Shown: positions 22,451 to 34,375, numbered from the stretch's first letter. The stretch is 64,000 nucleotides of DNA from Hymenopus coronatus (GCA_030762935.1 CM060898.1:95586781-95650780), one strand, 5' to 3'. Notes: a model not told the origin generated them from the sequence alone. Translations and numbers: made by a program.

Positions 22451-22642
22451 TTTTACTTTCTCTAGTACATATGTGCGAAGTATATTGTCCACGCATACAC
22501 ACATACTTACATATACATACAAACACGGACTGATTCTTTTCAGGTGCATAAATATGTGTTTCCGTTGAAATCCCAACATTTAATTTTTGGGTGGAGTGTT
22601 GTGTTTCCCCTAGTTATTGTAAACGCACCAGAGAAAGTAAAA
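22451..22642 (+). repeat. Miniature fold-back PER
   Basis: A reverse R-end tip (TTTTACTTTCTCTAGTACAT) is joined within 35 bases to a forward piece that begins at the (CA)n tract (ACACACATACTTACATATAC), continues with TTTCCGTTGAAATCCC and ends ACCAGAGAAAGTAAAAC. Less than 200 bp, with R-end tips outward at both sides. Confidence 0.6.
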
Positions 22643-22880
22643 CCAGTCAGATTTTGTGGCATTGCTCCTTATTTTAGAAGAAGGCAGCCTACCTAAGTTT
22701 GGCAGTTTATGTGTTTGAGCACACCGTCTGGAGGTCAGCGTCCCTGGCTTCCAAGCGAACGTCTCCATATCAGGGCGCTCTAGAGCCTTGTTTTGTTTTT
22801 CAATTTACTGCTTTTTCTCTCTTTTTACTTAGTCTCGGTGTATTCCTTTGTCCAGAAAACGAGCAGATTAAATACAAAAT
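22643..22880 (+). repeat. Two-copy repeat, inverted partner at 27075-27288
   Basis: GTGGCATTGCTCCTTATTTT, GGCAGTTTATGTGTTTGAGC and CACCGTCTGGAGGTCAGCGT recur in inverse order at 27075-27288. Both copies sit right outside a PER R-end. The family is unidentified. Confidence 0.65.
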
Positions 22881-23122
22881 GTTACACACACTTTGAAAAT
22901 GAGTATGCTTCGCATACGAGGCATTGGCTACATTTTTCTTCAGTTCCTTGAAAAGTAACTTCTGCTATGCCTGCAATAGTTTCATGGAAAATAATACCTC
23001 TAGGAAGATTATTCGACTATAATTTGGTATGCTACTTAGCTCGATTTGGAGAAGTTGATAATATTAATAATAATATCAGTGGTTTTAGAACACGTAGAAC
23101 CCAAAGCCATACCAGATTATGC

Positions 23123-24010
23123 CTTTTTACTTTCTCTACACGTACGATGTACATAGTGTAAAGAGACGGTATTGTATTGCACTCAAAATTCGATACAGAA
23201 ATTTCACCGAAAATACGTTTTGAGACCCCTTGAATCCCCCTGTGTGTGTCTGTCTGTGTGTATGTGTGTGCGTGTGTGTATGTGTGTGTGTATTTGTCTG
23301 TGGGCAGCATAGCTAAAAAACGAAAAGACTGTTATTTACCGAACTTGGTATTTAAGTTTGGTATCTTCCAAGGATGCGACATGAAGATTTTCAAGAAAAT
23401 ACCCCCTCCACAAACTGCCCTTTACATGGAATGTTTTTCGAACATTTTTATTTTCAGAAAAATGACTGTAACGATTTTGATTAAAATACCTTATGTTTAA
23501 GTTATTTTTATAACAAACGAAATGTATATCTTGGATTTTCTGGGAATAGCCTCTGAAAACCTCTTCATTTTGGATGACTTTGGTATAACTGTCAAACCGT
23601 AAGAGATATACAAAAACTTATTACATAAAAATATAGATCTCATTAAATCCCACAATTTATGTTTTATAATTTGTTGTTTGTTTGCAGAGTTAACCGTTTT
23701 CGAGATATTCCGGAATATTGGTTTCAATTTTAGTCACTCAAACGGGAAGAAATCTTTCTTCTCGTTTCTCGTTTTTTTACTCCTGGCAAGCAAAGAGATT
23801 GTAATTTCAATTGTTTCACGTAGCCACCGCCTTTTAATGGAGGAGACTATCGCTTTAGCCTGTGCATTTTATTTTCCTTCTACTTAAAAGGAGCTAGTAA
23901 TAAGGCTAATTCTGCTTATGTTTATCTTGATTAGCATGATGTAGATAACAGATTGATCTTTTGAATAAAAGGTTTGTTTGCCGAATAGCTAGAGAACACA
24001 TTAGATTTTT
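23123..24010 (-). repeat. PER copy, full length
   Basis: R-end TTTTTACTTTCTCTACACGT, palindrome, (GT)n at about 23242-23290, CGACATGAAGATTTTCAAG, CTGCCCTTTACATGG, ACCGTAAGAGATATAC, and an L-end shortened to GAGAACACATTAGATTTTT. About 890 bp. Confidence 0.85.
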
Positions 24011-24011
24011 C

Positions 24012-24098
24012 CCATCTAGATAGAAGAATATGTTTTTTAACAATAATTTGTTACAGAGATGTAGAGAAAGTCATGTGAATGCAAATCATAAGATTTTT
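24012..24098 (-). repeat. PER L-end fragment
   Basis: Only the last 85 bp of a reverse copy (TAGATAGAAGAATATG... GTCATGTGAATGCAAATC). It is squeezed between two other reverse copies. Confidence 0.65.
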
Positions 24099-24788
24099 AG
24101 AAAAATGTCGATGTGTGTGTGTCTGTAGGCAACATAGCTCAAAAACAAAAATTCCGTTAAATACCAAACTTGGTATTTAAGTTCAGTATCTTCCAAGGAT
24201 ACGACACAAAAATTTTCAAGAAAATCCCCTTACCCCCAACTACCATTTCCGAGAATTTTGTTTTTCTTAAAAATAGCTCTATGGATTTTGATTTAAGTAT
24301 TGTATAGATATTTACATGACAGATTGTATATCTTGAATTTTCTGGGAATAGCTTCTGAAGACCTTTTTATTCTGGATGAATTTTGCGGAATTTTGCATAA
24401 CTGCTAAACCATAAGAGATAGTCAAACATAAAATACAGAGCTTATTAAGACACACGATTTATATTATATACATTTTTTCGTGGTTTGAGATATTTCTTGT
24501 TAAGGTTTCAGTTTTAAATTACATATACTTTTCTCATACGGGAAATTGACAACGCCTGGTCATACAAAGGAATTTCAATGAAATTTCAACCAGCTTTTAA
24601 TAGATTCGAGTATCGCTATAGTATATGCCACTTCCTTATTTCCCTTTTACTTACAAGGAAGCAAGTAATAGGACCATTTCTGCTAATTTTTTCTCGATAA
24701 GCATGAAGTAAATAGAAGAATAAGCTTTTTAACAATAATTTGTTACAGACATGCAGAGAAAATCATGTGAATGGAACACATCAGATGT
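24095..24788 (-). repeat. PER copy, R-end missing
   Basis: Begins at TTTTTAGAAAAATGTCGATG, exactly at the T/A-run beside the microsatellite, and runs through the hairpin AAATACCAA-AC-TTGGTATTT (24160-24179) to GTGAATGGAACACATCAG. Confidence 0.8.
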
Positions 24789-26284
24789 TTATAAGAAACC
24801 ACTGATTCCACAAAGGTTATCCAAAAACATTGAAACAATTTCAACATAGCGTTAGTATGTCATTTATATAGCCTATTGACATGTAAAATATTGAGTGAGT
24901 TTTCTTATATGTTATTCAATTTGATACTTTCGGAGCGCTTGGATTATATCTGCATGAACACAATTTACAGATCTAGAAACCCAAGCTAAATATTTGTGTA
25001 ACGCTTTCGTCTGCATTGTGAATGGTCTTCCCTTGTGCTTACATATGTGCTGCGTTACCTCTGCACTTGCATCTCATTTTGAGTGTGACTTTAAGGTATT
25101 CAGTTGCATTTGAAGATTCATATATTAATGATACGCAATTAATATAAAGTCTCTCATTTTACATTTTGGCTGCGCTGATGAGTTGATTTTATTTGTTGTT
25201 TGCAGAATGCACATTATTGCGTCGCACATTGCGTAGATTCATCTAAATGCGAATGCTGGATACTCTATGCACTTTTCTGCATGCTGAAGTCTTGATACCT
25301 CCATGTATGTGTGCAACTGCATGAAACTGACGCCAAATTCCTATCCAGTCCGTAGTTTTACGGTTATGACTCCACTTTTACTTGTATGTTGAATATGATG
25401 TCCTATATCTTGCAATAACAATTGCATTGCAAAAGTAGTCATCCGGAACCTATCATTATATTCATAAACAGTCATTATAATTCTGAGCCCATAATGTTTA
25501 TGTCTTCTACATTCCCTTGCATGAACCATTGTGTGAATCATTGGAACTGCTGGTAACACTGTATTCTGTTTTCAGATTTATTGCTGTGTACTTGATTGTA
25601 AACTTTTTATGTGTTTTTTGCTCACAAATATTAAAATACAACCTTAAGTAATTTCTAGACAAACATCTTGTTTTACATAACAAATTTACAAATGTGTGGC
25701 ATTACTATTTGATTGTGAAGCAAAACACTTGTAAACTATAAAATGTCACTTGTAAATATTTAAGTTAGTCTGTTAAGCTAGATAAACTTTAAAAACTCGA
25801 TTGTGAAACAGATTTTTACATTGATTAGTTATTTAAAAAAACACTATTGAAAGCGAAGATTTCATGTTACACATATTTTATGGACGTCCATTCTTGAAAC
25901 TTCTACACCTTTCTTTAGCTGCTTGATTATTTTCTGGAGTTTTGATCACTGAAGACTCAGAAGCAGTTGTCTGGACAGTTCGATCGTGAATAGCCTCTGT
26001 AGACTCAGTGTTTATGATAAAAGACATCATCTGGTATCGCTTCGGGTTCAAATGGAATGATTCTACATGTTCTAAAACCAATATCAACGTTATCAACATT
26101 TGCTGACTTCTCCAAGCCGAGCTAATTAACATACTGAACTGTTTTCAAATAATCTTTCTAGAGGGATAATTTGCCATGCAATTATTACAGGCAAAGTAGT
26201 AGTTACCCTTCAAACACTTGAAGAAAGCTGTAGCCAAATACCCATATGTGAAGCAATCCTTATTTTCAGAGTATATGTTACATT
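24789..26284. other. Unassigned DNA, no PER
   Basis: About 1.5 kb without PER blocks. 25000-25600 is rich in TGC/GCA words. Small - strand frames at 25341-25559 and 25878-26132 show no family features. This and similar gaps are where unique host sequence is most likely, but I see no exon or conserved protein. Confidence 0.4.
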
Positions 26285-27070
26285 TTTACTTTCTCTACAC
26301 GTACTATGTACATATTGTATAGAGAAGGCACTGTATTGCATCCAAAAATTCTATACCGAGATTTCACCGAAAATCGTGTTTTGGGTCCCCCTGAATCCAA
26401 AAAAAGCAATTTTGGAAAAAGGTCCGTGTGTGTGTCTGTTGATAGCATATCTGAAAAACAAAAAGACCGTTAAATACCAAACCTGGTATATTCCAACGAT
26501 GCGACACGAAGATTTTCAAGAAAAAAAAACCACCCCAAACTACCCTTTACATGAAAAAAATCGAAAATTTTGATTTTCTCAAAAATAGCACTAACGATTT
26601 TGATTTAAATATCATATATTAAAGATATTTGCATGGAAAATAAAATGTACATCTTGAATTTTCTGGGAATAGCCTCTGAAGACATCCTTATTCTGGATGA
26701 ATTTTGCATAACTGCTAAACCATAAGAGATGTACAGAAACTTACATAATAGAAATTGTAGAGTTCGTTAAAGGCATAATTTATGTTATATACAGTTTTTT
26801 TCGTGGCGTTGATCGTTTTTGTGATATTCCTTGTAATTGGTTTCAGCAATAAAATAATTATTCTTTCCTCATACGGGAATATGTCAACTCCTGTCCATAC
26901 AAACAAAGGAACTTCAGTCACATAACAACCAGCTTTTGATTATCTCTTTAGCCTTTATTTCTGCTAAATTTTTCTCGACTGGCATGAAGTAAATAGAAGA
27001 TGAGGCTTTTTAACAATAATTTGCTGTAGAGATGTAGAGAAAGTCATGCGAATGGAACACATCATATTTT
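26285..27070 (-). repeat. PER copy, full length
   Basis: R-end TTTTTACTTTCTCTACACGT with palindrome, short (GT)n, A-rich form of the C-run block (26519-26533), and L-end GTCATGCGAATGGAACACAT. About 785 bp. Confidence 0.85.
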
Positions 27071-27074
27071 TTTT

Positions 27075-27288
27075 ATTTAAGCTGCTCGTTTCCTAGTCAA
27101 AGAAAAACATAAAGATAAAAGAAAAAGAGAGAAAATTGTAAGTGGAAAAATGAGGCTCTAGAGTTCCCTGATGTCCGGGTGGAAGTCGGGATGCTGACCT
27201 CCAGACGGCGTGCTGCAAACATAAACTGCCAAAAGTTATGCAATGCTACCTTTTTCTAAAACAAGGGGCAATGCCACTAAATGACCGA
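27075..27288 (-). repeat. Two-copy repeat, inverted partner of 22643-22880
   Basis: In reverse complement: GTGGCATTGCCCCTTGTTTT, GGCAGTTTATGTTTGCAGCA, CGCCGTCTGGAGGTCAGCAT. It is next to a PER R-end (GATTTTACTTCCTCTGCTGC at 27287), like its partner. Confidence 0.65.
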
Positions 27289-27560
27289 TTTTACTTCCTC
27301 TGCTGCATATTTACTGCACTCAAAAATTAAAGGTAGAAATTTCAACGGAAATGCATGTTTTGAGGTCGCTGAAAATTAAAGAAGTGTGCGAGGTTGTATG
27401 TGTGTGTGTGTAAACAATGTAAAAATAAATAAAAGCAAATTTGCTAAATACTCGTTATATGGAAAATGTTTCGTTATTTTTGGTTTTCTCAAAAATGAAA
27501 CAGTTTTCGATCAAATTCACGAAGTTTTGTACATTTTTATGACAAATAAAACGACTTTAT
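27289..27560 (-). repeat. PER copy, R-half, decayed
   Basis: R-end TTTTACTTCCTCTGCTGCAT, ATTTCAACGGAAATGCATG, (GT)n at about 27399-27411, then weak internal blocks (TTTTCTCAAAAATGAAACAG). It shares the GTTGAAAT variant with 22566-22573, so it belongs to the same subfamily. Confidence 0.55.
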
Positions 27561-27676
27561 AGAATGTTCTGTAAAGAACGGGTATTTTATTCTTTTTAAT
27601 TGCATTTTAAATATTTTCCTTTTCGCACAGCCTTTAAAAACCATATAAAATAAATAAAGCTAGGTATTAAAAAAAA

Positions 27677-28516
27677 AATATGTATTACATTCACCTGCAT
27701 TTTCTACCTATTCTGCAACAAACTATTATTTTATCTATTACATGATAATTGAGATAAACATTTAGAGAAATTGCCTTATTCTTTATTTCAGGTATTTCAG
27801 GTACAAGGAAAATAAGGATAACACTAGTTTAAAGCTATAATTATAGATTTTAAGGGCTATGTGATAGAAACTGCATGGCAAGGGGTAAAAAAGAAAATGA
27901 ACGGCGACTTCCTGCTTGAAAAAAGTATAAGTATTAGAAATTTTAAGCTATTAGTAAAGGATACCTCGGAAATGCTTAACTCAAAAAAAAAAGGAGATAT
28001 GTTTGACATAATTTGTATGTGTTAACGAAATCTAGAATTTTTGTGTAGTAAGTTTGTGTCTATCTCTTACAGTTTACCACACATGTATAACTCGTCCGGA
28101 ATCAAGGGTACCTCAGGACTATTACCAAAATTCAAGATAAGCATTTTATTTTTCATAAAAATGCATCAAACTTGTAATTTAATAAAAATCGTTTGAGCCA
28201 TTTATGAAAAAATAAAAATTTTCAAAAAGTTTCCCAATTAAATAGTAGGTTTTGGTGGGGGCATTTTTTTTTAAAATATTCGCATATTTAGACGCTGAAC
28301 TTAGATATCAAAATCTATATTTAGGAATATTTTTGTTTTTGAGTTATTCTGTTCACAGAGAGCATACGGACAAAAGCGCGCGTGCGGATATTTTTCTATT
28401 TTTTTTTTTTACTCGGGGGACCTAAGTAACATATATTTGCAATGAAATCTTAATATCAACTTTTTGATGGGAATACAAAACTTCCTCTACTTACCATACG
28501 TAGTAGCGAAAGCTAA
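27677..28516 (+). repeat. PER copy, full length, diverged
   Basis: L-end ATGTATTACATTCACCTGCA to GTAGTAGCGAAAGCTAAAAT. The microsatellite is replaced by GAGAGCATACGGACAAAAGC and GCGCGTGCGG. Confidence 0.7.
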
Positions 28517-28635
28517 AATGCAGATATCGTTAAAACACACACTTTTTTTCTCTTGTTTTCCAGATAACTTTGTGCGGCGTTCTCCATTTCCAAGTGATTC
28601 GTTGTTATTGGTTTGACTTTTCAAATGCTTCATGG
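28517..28635 (-). repeat. PER internal fragment
   Basis: CAGATATCGTTAAAACACAC to TCGTTGTTATTGGTTTGAC, a reverse internal piece joined directly to the preceding forward R-end. 28636-28829 is unassigned. Confidence 0.55.
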
Positions 28636-28829
28636 TTTAAGGTGAGATTAAAGACTAATGTTAAATCTGCTAAATTAATGTCCATTATTATAAACAGAAT
28701 TTAAGATATCAGATTGAAAGTGTTGCAGGAAATAGAAGCATGCCTGCTAAGTTCACTAAATGCTTTTAAGCAAAAAGTTTATTTCATTATAATGTATTAC
28801 CAATTATGTTTTTAAATAATCAAACTTAG

Positions 28830-29022
28830 TTTTACTTTCTCTAGCACATATGTACTTACAATGTACATATTAGCTAGAAACCAAAGTTCGCTGTCGAGTT
28901 TTCACTGGAAATGTATGTTTTGAGGTCCCCTGAATAAAGAAAACCTATTTAGAAAAGTGTCCGTCCCTGCGTGTGAGCACATGTGTATGTGTGGGGGGAC
29001 AGCATAGCTTAAAAACGAAAAG
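28830..29022 (-). repeat. PER copy, truncated after hairpin side
   Basis: R-end AGTTTTACTTTCTCTAGCAC to GCATAGCTTAAAAACGAAAA. Cut at ACGAAAAG, where the next R-end begins. Confidence 0.7.
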
Positions 29023-29312
29023 ATTTTTACTTCCTCTAATGCCTACATACAGTGTACATAGTAGCTAGAGAAGGTGTTGCATTCTACCCAATATTTTACC
29101 CAAGATATGTTTAGAGCTCCCCTGAGTCAAAACAAAAGTATTTTTAGGAAAAAAAACGTATGTGTGTGTGTATGGACACACTCATATGTGTAACTCATAA
29201 ACGAAAATACATTAATTACTAACCTTGGTACCCATATTTAGTATCTTCTAAGGATGCGACACAAAGATTTTCAAAAAAATCCTTCATCCCAACTGCCCTT
29301 TACATGGAAAAT
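29022..29312 (-). repeat. PER copy, R-third only
   Basis: R-end TTTTTACTTCCTCTAATGCC to CTGCCCTTTACATGGAAAAT. It repeats the same R-third as its neighbour, a tandem of truncated copies, and ends at a SINE. Confidence 0.7.
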
Positions 29313-29400
29313 TACCAAAAACCAAAAGTCAGAGAGGGCGAAAATCGAAATGGGACCTCCTGAATGCGAGTCTGATGCGTTACTCTGGAGTCACCTCGCT
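29313..29400 (-). mobile_element. SINE-C fragment
   Basis: On the - strand: GCGAGGTGACTCCAGAGTAA, ACTCGCATTCAGGAGGTCCC, ATTTCGATTTTCGCCC, CTCTCTGACTTTTGG. It aligns in order with 12740-12925. Confidence 0.55.
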
Positions 29401-30462
29401 CCGTGTCTGAGAAGCTAAATAAATAAATAAATTATACACATTCCAATTTATACACATGTGCAACAAACTACAAATTTGCTAATATTAATTCTACTTTCTG
29501 ACTTACTATTTAATTAAATTCGATCAGGTATGGAATAGCATTCTGAAACGGCACAGCGTATATGCATTTCTTTACACAGTAGCTATAGGATATATAATAA
29601 TTAGAGGGAGTAGGAAACTAAACACTAAGCTAGCATATAATAACGTAATTAAAATTTTTGATGTGAAAAAATCAGTATTGAAAATGCGTAAAATAAAATA
29701 CAACGAAAGGTGTAAGTTTTTCATTCAGTTGTTAACACTATAGAATAAAATACACACAGCGAATATCACAACTCTTTTTGTTTAAATAAATATGGCAGAA
29801 CAAAATATGAATAATGGTTTTACCTACTATCTTGAGTATCTTAATAACGACTATGTGTGAACTCAGCTTAAAGGCAGTATTTTGTATTTCGCTTTTTCAA
29901 TGTATATTAGTGAATGCTATCTCACATGAATTTACATCAATAACTAAACTCTGAAACAAAAGTTAATCTTCCGCACCATTTTTAGAAAATTGCATTTTTC
30001 AGTATATGTCTAGCTTTTTCTCACAAATTACTATGTTGATAAAATTGTGCAGACTGACTAGCCCAAGCCACCGAAGATTTAAGTGCATGGAAATAAAAAT
30101 TATAGATATCTATGTACTACATGATTTTATACCAGTCAAAAAATGTTAATAGAAAATGCAACCATTTACAAATTTTACAAAAGATTCAAAATGAACTCCA
30201 TACAAAACCATAATCTATATGGTCTATCTGTATATAAGAAGATTATAAGTTTACAACATGACTGCATGATTAGTTTTGTCGAAAAGGTTACACTTATGAG
30301 TAAGAAAGTTAAAATTTAAAGAAAAATTATATTTTGAGTTCATTCTTGTGGAGAATTGTTTCAAAACTCCCGCTATTACAAGATTCGATCAATGATCACA
30401 CAAGAACTAAGATTATCCAACTACTATGTACATGAGGAATTCCTGGCCTCGATTCAGCTGGC
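29401..30462. other. Unassigned AT-rich DNA
   Basis: About 1 kb, very AT-rich, with no PER block, no frame above noise and no repeat recognised. Confidence 0.4.
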
Positions 30463-31150
30463 ATACTACAGAGTGATTTATGTAGAACTGACACATTTCT
30501 TTCTTTAATTATTCCGTTGGAAATTCGTTGAATGACCCAATTTTAGCAACAAATTAAGGAGAATGTTCTGGAGCTTCGATTCCTTGTCACTAGATACGCA
30601 GATGTTTATGTTTTATTCCTAATTACATTGTTGGCAGCTGTTTCGACATTTTGTTCTTGTAGTCAACCTGAAAATTCAGTATGATGTAGAGGAGTCAAGG
30701 AAATTTTCAGCAAGATGGCGCCACATGCCGCACATCAAATGAATTCATAAAGCTAATTGCAAATTTCTTTGACGACCGGATAATTTCCAGGAACCTGTGC
30801 CCACCGAGATCTCCGGATTTAACATCGCCGGACTTCTTTCTATGGGGTTACTTAAAAGACAGGGTTTACGCCATACGTCCCCATATATTGGACGATCTGA
30901 AGCACATCACAAAGGAGATCCAAGCTATTGATTGACAACAGAGTCCTCCAACGAGTGGCCAGTAACATAGAACGACGTGTTGAGTTGTGCATTATGCAGG
31001 ATGGAGGACATTTTCAATATTTGCTATAGAGGTAAATAATCTCCCAAAATTCCTCTACAATTTAGGTATAATAAGTTGTCGCTAGCATAACACATTTTGA
31101 AACAATTAATGAAAGAAATGTGTCAGCTCTATATAAATCATCCTATAGAA
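30463..31150 (+). mobile_element. Internally deleted TIR transposon (IS630/Tc1-mariner type)
   Basis: The left end CTACAGAGTGATTTATGTAG, AACTGACACATTTCTTTCTT, TAATTATT (30466-30513) and the reverse complement of the right end CTATAGGATGATTTATATAG, AGCTGACACATTTCTTTCAT, TAATTGTT (31101-31148) form TIRs of about 50 bp at roughly 85% identity. Between them lies only the C-terminal third of a transposase. A full element of this type would be about twice as long, so this is a deletion derivative. I could not settle a TA target duplication. Confidence 0.8.
30705..31029 (+). pseudogene. DDE transposase C-terminal third, one frameshift
   Basis: In frame from 30705: FQQDGATCRTSNEFIKLIAN, then PPRSPDLTSPDFFLWGYLKD and RVYAIRPHILDDLKH, ending at TGA 30933-30935. 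Shifting one base back at 30931 continues IDNRVLQRVASNIERRVELC to GGHFQYLL and a stop at 31027-31029. QDGA holds the second catalytic Asp (30714-30716) and SPDFF the third (30831-30833), typical of IS630/Tc1-mariner relatives that move by cut and paste. The first catalytic region is missing and the frame is broken, so no activity is expected. Confidence 0.85.
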
Positions 31151-31177
31151 TGATAGCGATGTCTGCTAACAATTAAA

Positions 31178-32022
31178 ATGTGATGTGTTCCATTCACTTG
31201 ACTTTCTCTACATCGCTTAGCAAATTATTGTTAAAAAGCATATTAAAAAGCATATTCTTCTATCTGTTTTATGATAATCAAGATAAACATTAGAAGTGGA
31301 AGGAAAATAAGGGATTTCACTAGGCTAAGACGATAGTTAAATGTTTTAAAAGCCGATTGCCATGTGGATGAAATCCGTTCTATATAGGACCAGGAGTTTA
31401 CAGCTTTCCGTGTGGAAAAAAAAATAGGTATTTTAAAGCTGATACAAATAACAAGGAATATCTCAGAAATGGTCAATTTACCAAAAAACGCGCATATGAC
31501 AAATTGGTGTTTTAACGTTATCTACATTTTTTGTGTAGTAAGTTTTTGTCTATCTCTTACGGTTTACCAGTTGCGCAAAATTCAGCAAAACTCATTCAGA
31601 ATGAACATGTCTTCAGAGGCTATTCCTAGAAAATTCAAGATATACATTTTATTTATCACATAAATACCTTAAATATAAGAGATTTTAATCAAAATCGCTA
31701 CAGACATTTTTGAGAAAATCAAAAGTTTTGAAAAATGTTCCATGTAAAGGATAGTTGGGGTAGGAGGAATTTCTTGAAAATCTTCGTGTCACAACCTTGG
31801 AAGATACCAAATTTAAGTTCCAAGTTTGGTATTTAATGGTCTTTTCGTGTTTGAGCGATGTTACCCATAGACACACACACACAAACACGGACATTTTTCT
31901 AAAAATGTTTTTTTTATTCAGGGGTCTCAAAACGTGTATTTCCGGGGAAAGCTCGGTATAGAATTTTTGGGTGCAATACAATACCTTTTGTACACGTACT
32001 ATGTACGTAGAGAAAGTAAAAA
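31178..32022 (+). repeat. PER copy, full length
   Basis: L-end GTGATGTGTTCCATTCACTT to ACGTAGAGAAAGTAAAAA. A short direct repeat AAAAAGCATATT occurs at 31232-31255. About 845 bp; the hairpin CAAGTTTGG is intact. Confidence 0.85.
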
Positions 32023-33279
32023 TATATACGATTCTACAATACCATTTTTCTTGATAAATACCAACTCCAAAAAATATAAATAATATGCTTGATGAGGAGG
32101 TGCGCGCGGAGTGATCAGTAAGCCTTGCTTCTTGAAATATATTTGGTTTGAAGACAAATATAATAAAATATGTTGTTATTACCGCCCTTAAGGGATCAAT
32201 ACATTACTGCATAGCCATTTGTACACCAGGCAGTATATCATATATGATTCATTAAAAAAATACACATATATTAATTTTATTGATACTGTTTCTTTTCATT
32301 GTTATTATATTGCTTATTTATTTATTTTTATCTTAGATAAATCTAATCTGCACTTTGCAATCCAGGCTTATTTGTTATCATTGCATATGCTTCTTTGTAT
32401 ATATAATTTACCTTTTTGGTTGCTATTGACAAGAATAGTTTGTCAGTGGAAACCTGTATATATAGGAAGCTGGGTTGGATTAAACAATTAATCAAATGAA
32501 AATTTTCCTTATACTTTTAGTAACACACTTGCAAAGTTTCATTTGTTTACAGCGAATTGTGTGGTAAATATGAATTATTTTGAATATCATCGTAATTAAG
32601 TATGCACGAAGGAGATGAAACACCAAACCTTGGAGGAATATTTTTAGAAGAGCGGTAGAAAAAGCCGTGTGAATGAAGCACATTCTAATTTACAAGTGTT
32701 GTTCAACTCTCTAAGCCTCAGTGCACTTGAGTCGGTCTTCAGCTGAAATCGATGAAAGCAGCTTTGGTCCAGAACGAAGAGTGGTCGAGAGAACACATAA
32801 AGAACTGCTCCCTCTCCTTGCCACATTACAAAATAATTGACATCACAAATAACACAGAGCGTATAACCATAAACAACAATTGTTATCCTCCCAGAATTCT
32901 TTGCGGGGAGTCCCACTGGGGTGCAGTAGCTAGCATTAAGCTCTTACCTTGCATTATCGGAAGCGAAATATAATTTGTGCGCTGTTTATGTAATATATGC
33001 TTTGGGGAGCTTGTGTTTTTTTAACAGCAGTGTTTTTCATGGATTTTACGGCCCCAAAATGTGGCGGTGAGCAGGCCATTCTGGCATTTTCGACTGGCGC
33101 AGGCCGATAAATCATCGTTTTAAGTGGCGTATTGGTGTGTTCATTATTTGCTTACGGGTACATAAAATGTTAAAGGGCCCTCGACGCATATCGGAAGCTC
33201 GTTTCACTCACTCCATTAATGATGTAACGTATGTAACAAAAGTTTCAGTGCACATTGTAGATGTGCTTGATGCACGCAA
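32023..33279. other. Unassigned DNA with a stray PER L-end
   Basis: AT-rich with a hydrophobic 90-codon + frame (32219-32491) that has no family features. A decayed reverse L-end (GGTAGAAAAAGCCGTGTGAA) lies at about 32652-32680. 32700-33200 is closer to balanced composition, but no exon is recognised. Confidence 0.35.
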
Positions 33280-33478
33280 TTATAATTTTCTCAAAAATGA
33301 CTTTCGATTTTGATTATAACACCATCTGTTGATATTTTTTTCCAAATGAAATGTATTTCTTAAATCTTCTAGGAATAGCCTCTGAATATATATATATATC
33401 ACAACTGGTAAACAAAAATGTAGACCTCGTTAAAACACCCAGTTAATGTCAAACACATTTCTTATCATTAGTTTAAAT
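33280..33478 (-). repeat. PER internal fragment
   Basis: From AATTTTCTCAAAAATGACTT to TTATCATTAGTTTAAATTT, truncated at both ends and followed at once by the R-end of the next reverse copy. Confidence 0.65.
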
Positions 33479-33621
33479 TTTTACTTTCTCTAGCCCCGTA
33501 AGTACAATGTACATAGGAATAGAGAAGTATTGTATTCCACCTAAAAATTCGATGTCGAGATTTCACCGGAAATGCATGTTTTAGGACCCCCTGAATTAAA
33601 AAAAGCATTTTTAGAAACAGG

Positions 33622-33661
<40 letters not shown>

Positions 33662-34375
33662 CGCGTCTGTCTGTCTGTGTGTGTGTCTGGTATTTAAGTT
33701 TGGTGTCTTCCAAGGATGCTACACGAAGATTTTCAAGAAAATCCTCCCAACCCTAACTACCCTTTACATGAAAAAATATTCGAAAATTTTGTTTTTCTTA
33801 AAAATGGCTCTAACGATTTTAGTTAAAATACCTCATATTAAAGCCATTTCTGTTACAAATAAAATGTATATATTGCATTTTCTGGGAGTAGCTTCTAAAT
33901 ACCTGTTTATTCTGAATGAATTTTGCTTAATTTGACATAACTAGTAAATCGTAAGAGATAGATAAAAACTTACTATACAAAAAATATAGATCTTGTTAAA
34001 ATACACAAGTTATGTCAAATACATTTTTTTCGTGGAGCTTACCGTTTTCGAGGTATTCCTTTTTATTAGTTTCAATTGTGAGGTACCTCTACTTTTCTCA
34101 GACGGAAGTGTGTGAGTGTGTGTGTGTGTTTCTTTTGTTCTACTCCTGGTCAAACAAAGAAGCTATTTGCAATGACAATCGCATATAGACAGCTTATAAA
34201 ACATTTGACTATCACTTTGGCTTGTGCATTCCCTTAGTTCCAATCTACTTATAAGGAACTAAGTAATAAAATTCTGCTAATGTTTATCTCGATTAGCATG
34301 GTGTTAGAAGAAGAGTTATCTTTTGTAAGAACTTGGTATCTAGAAAAAGTCATGTGAGTGTAACACATAAGATTT
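33478..34375 (-). repeat. PER copy, full length, long microsatellite
   Basis: R-end TTTTTACTTTCTCTAGCCCC to GTCATGTGAGTGTAACACAT. The microsatellite (33625-33687) is (GT)15 or so, then (GC)n, then (TCTG)n, after which the CATAGCTCAAAAACG segment is deleted and the copy resumes at GGTATTTAAGTTTGG. Confidence 0.8.

Noticed and set aside
33468..33713. Frames encoding His/Thr- or Val/Cys-rich strings next to many PER copies
   Set aside because: They are translations of the (CA)n/(GT)n tracts and of shared PER sequence; they shift frame between copies and do not look like genes.
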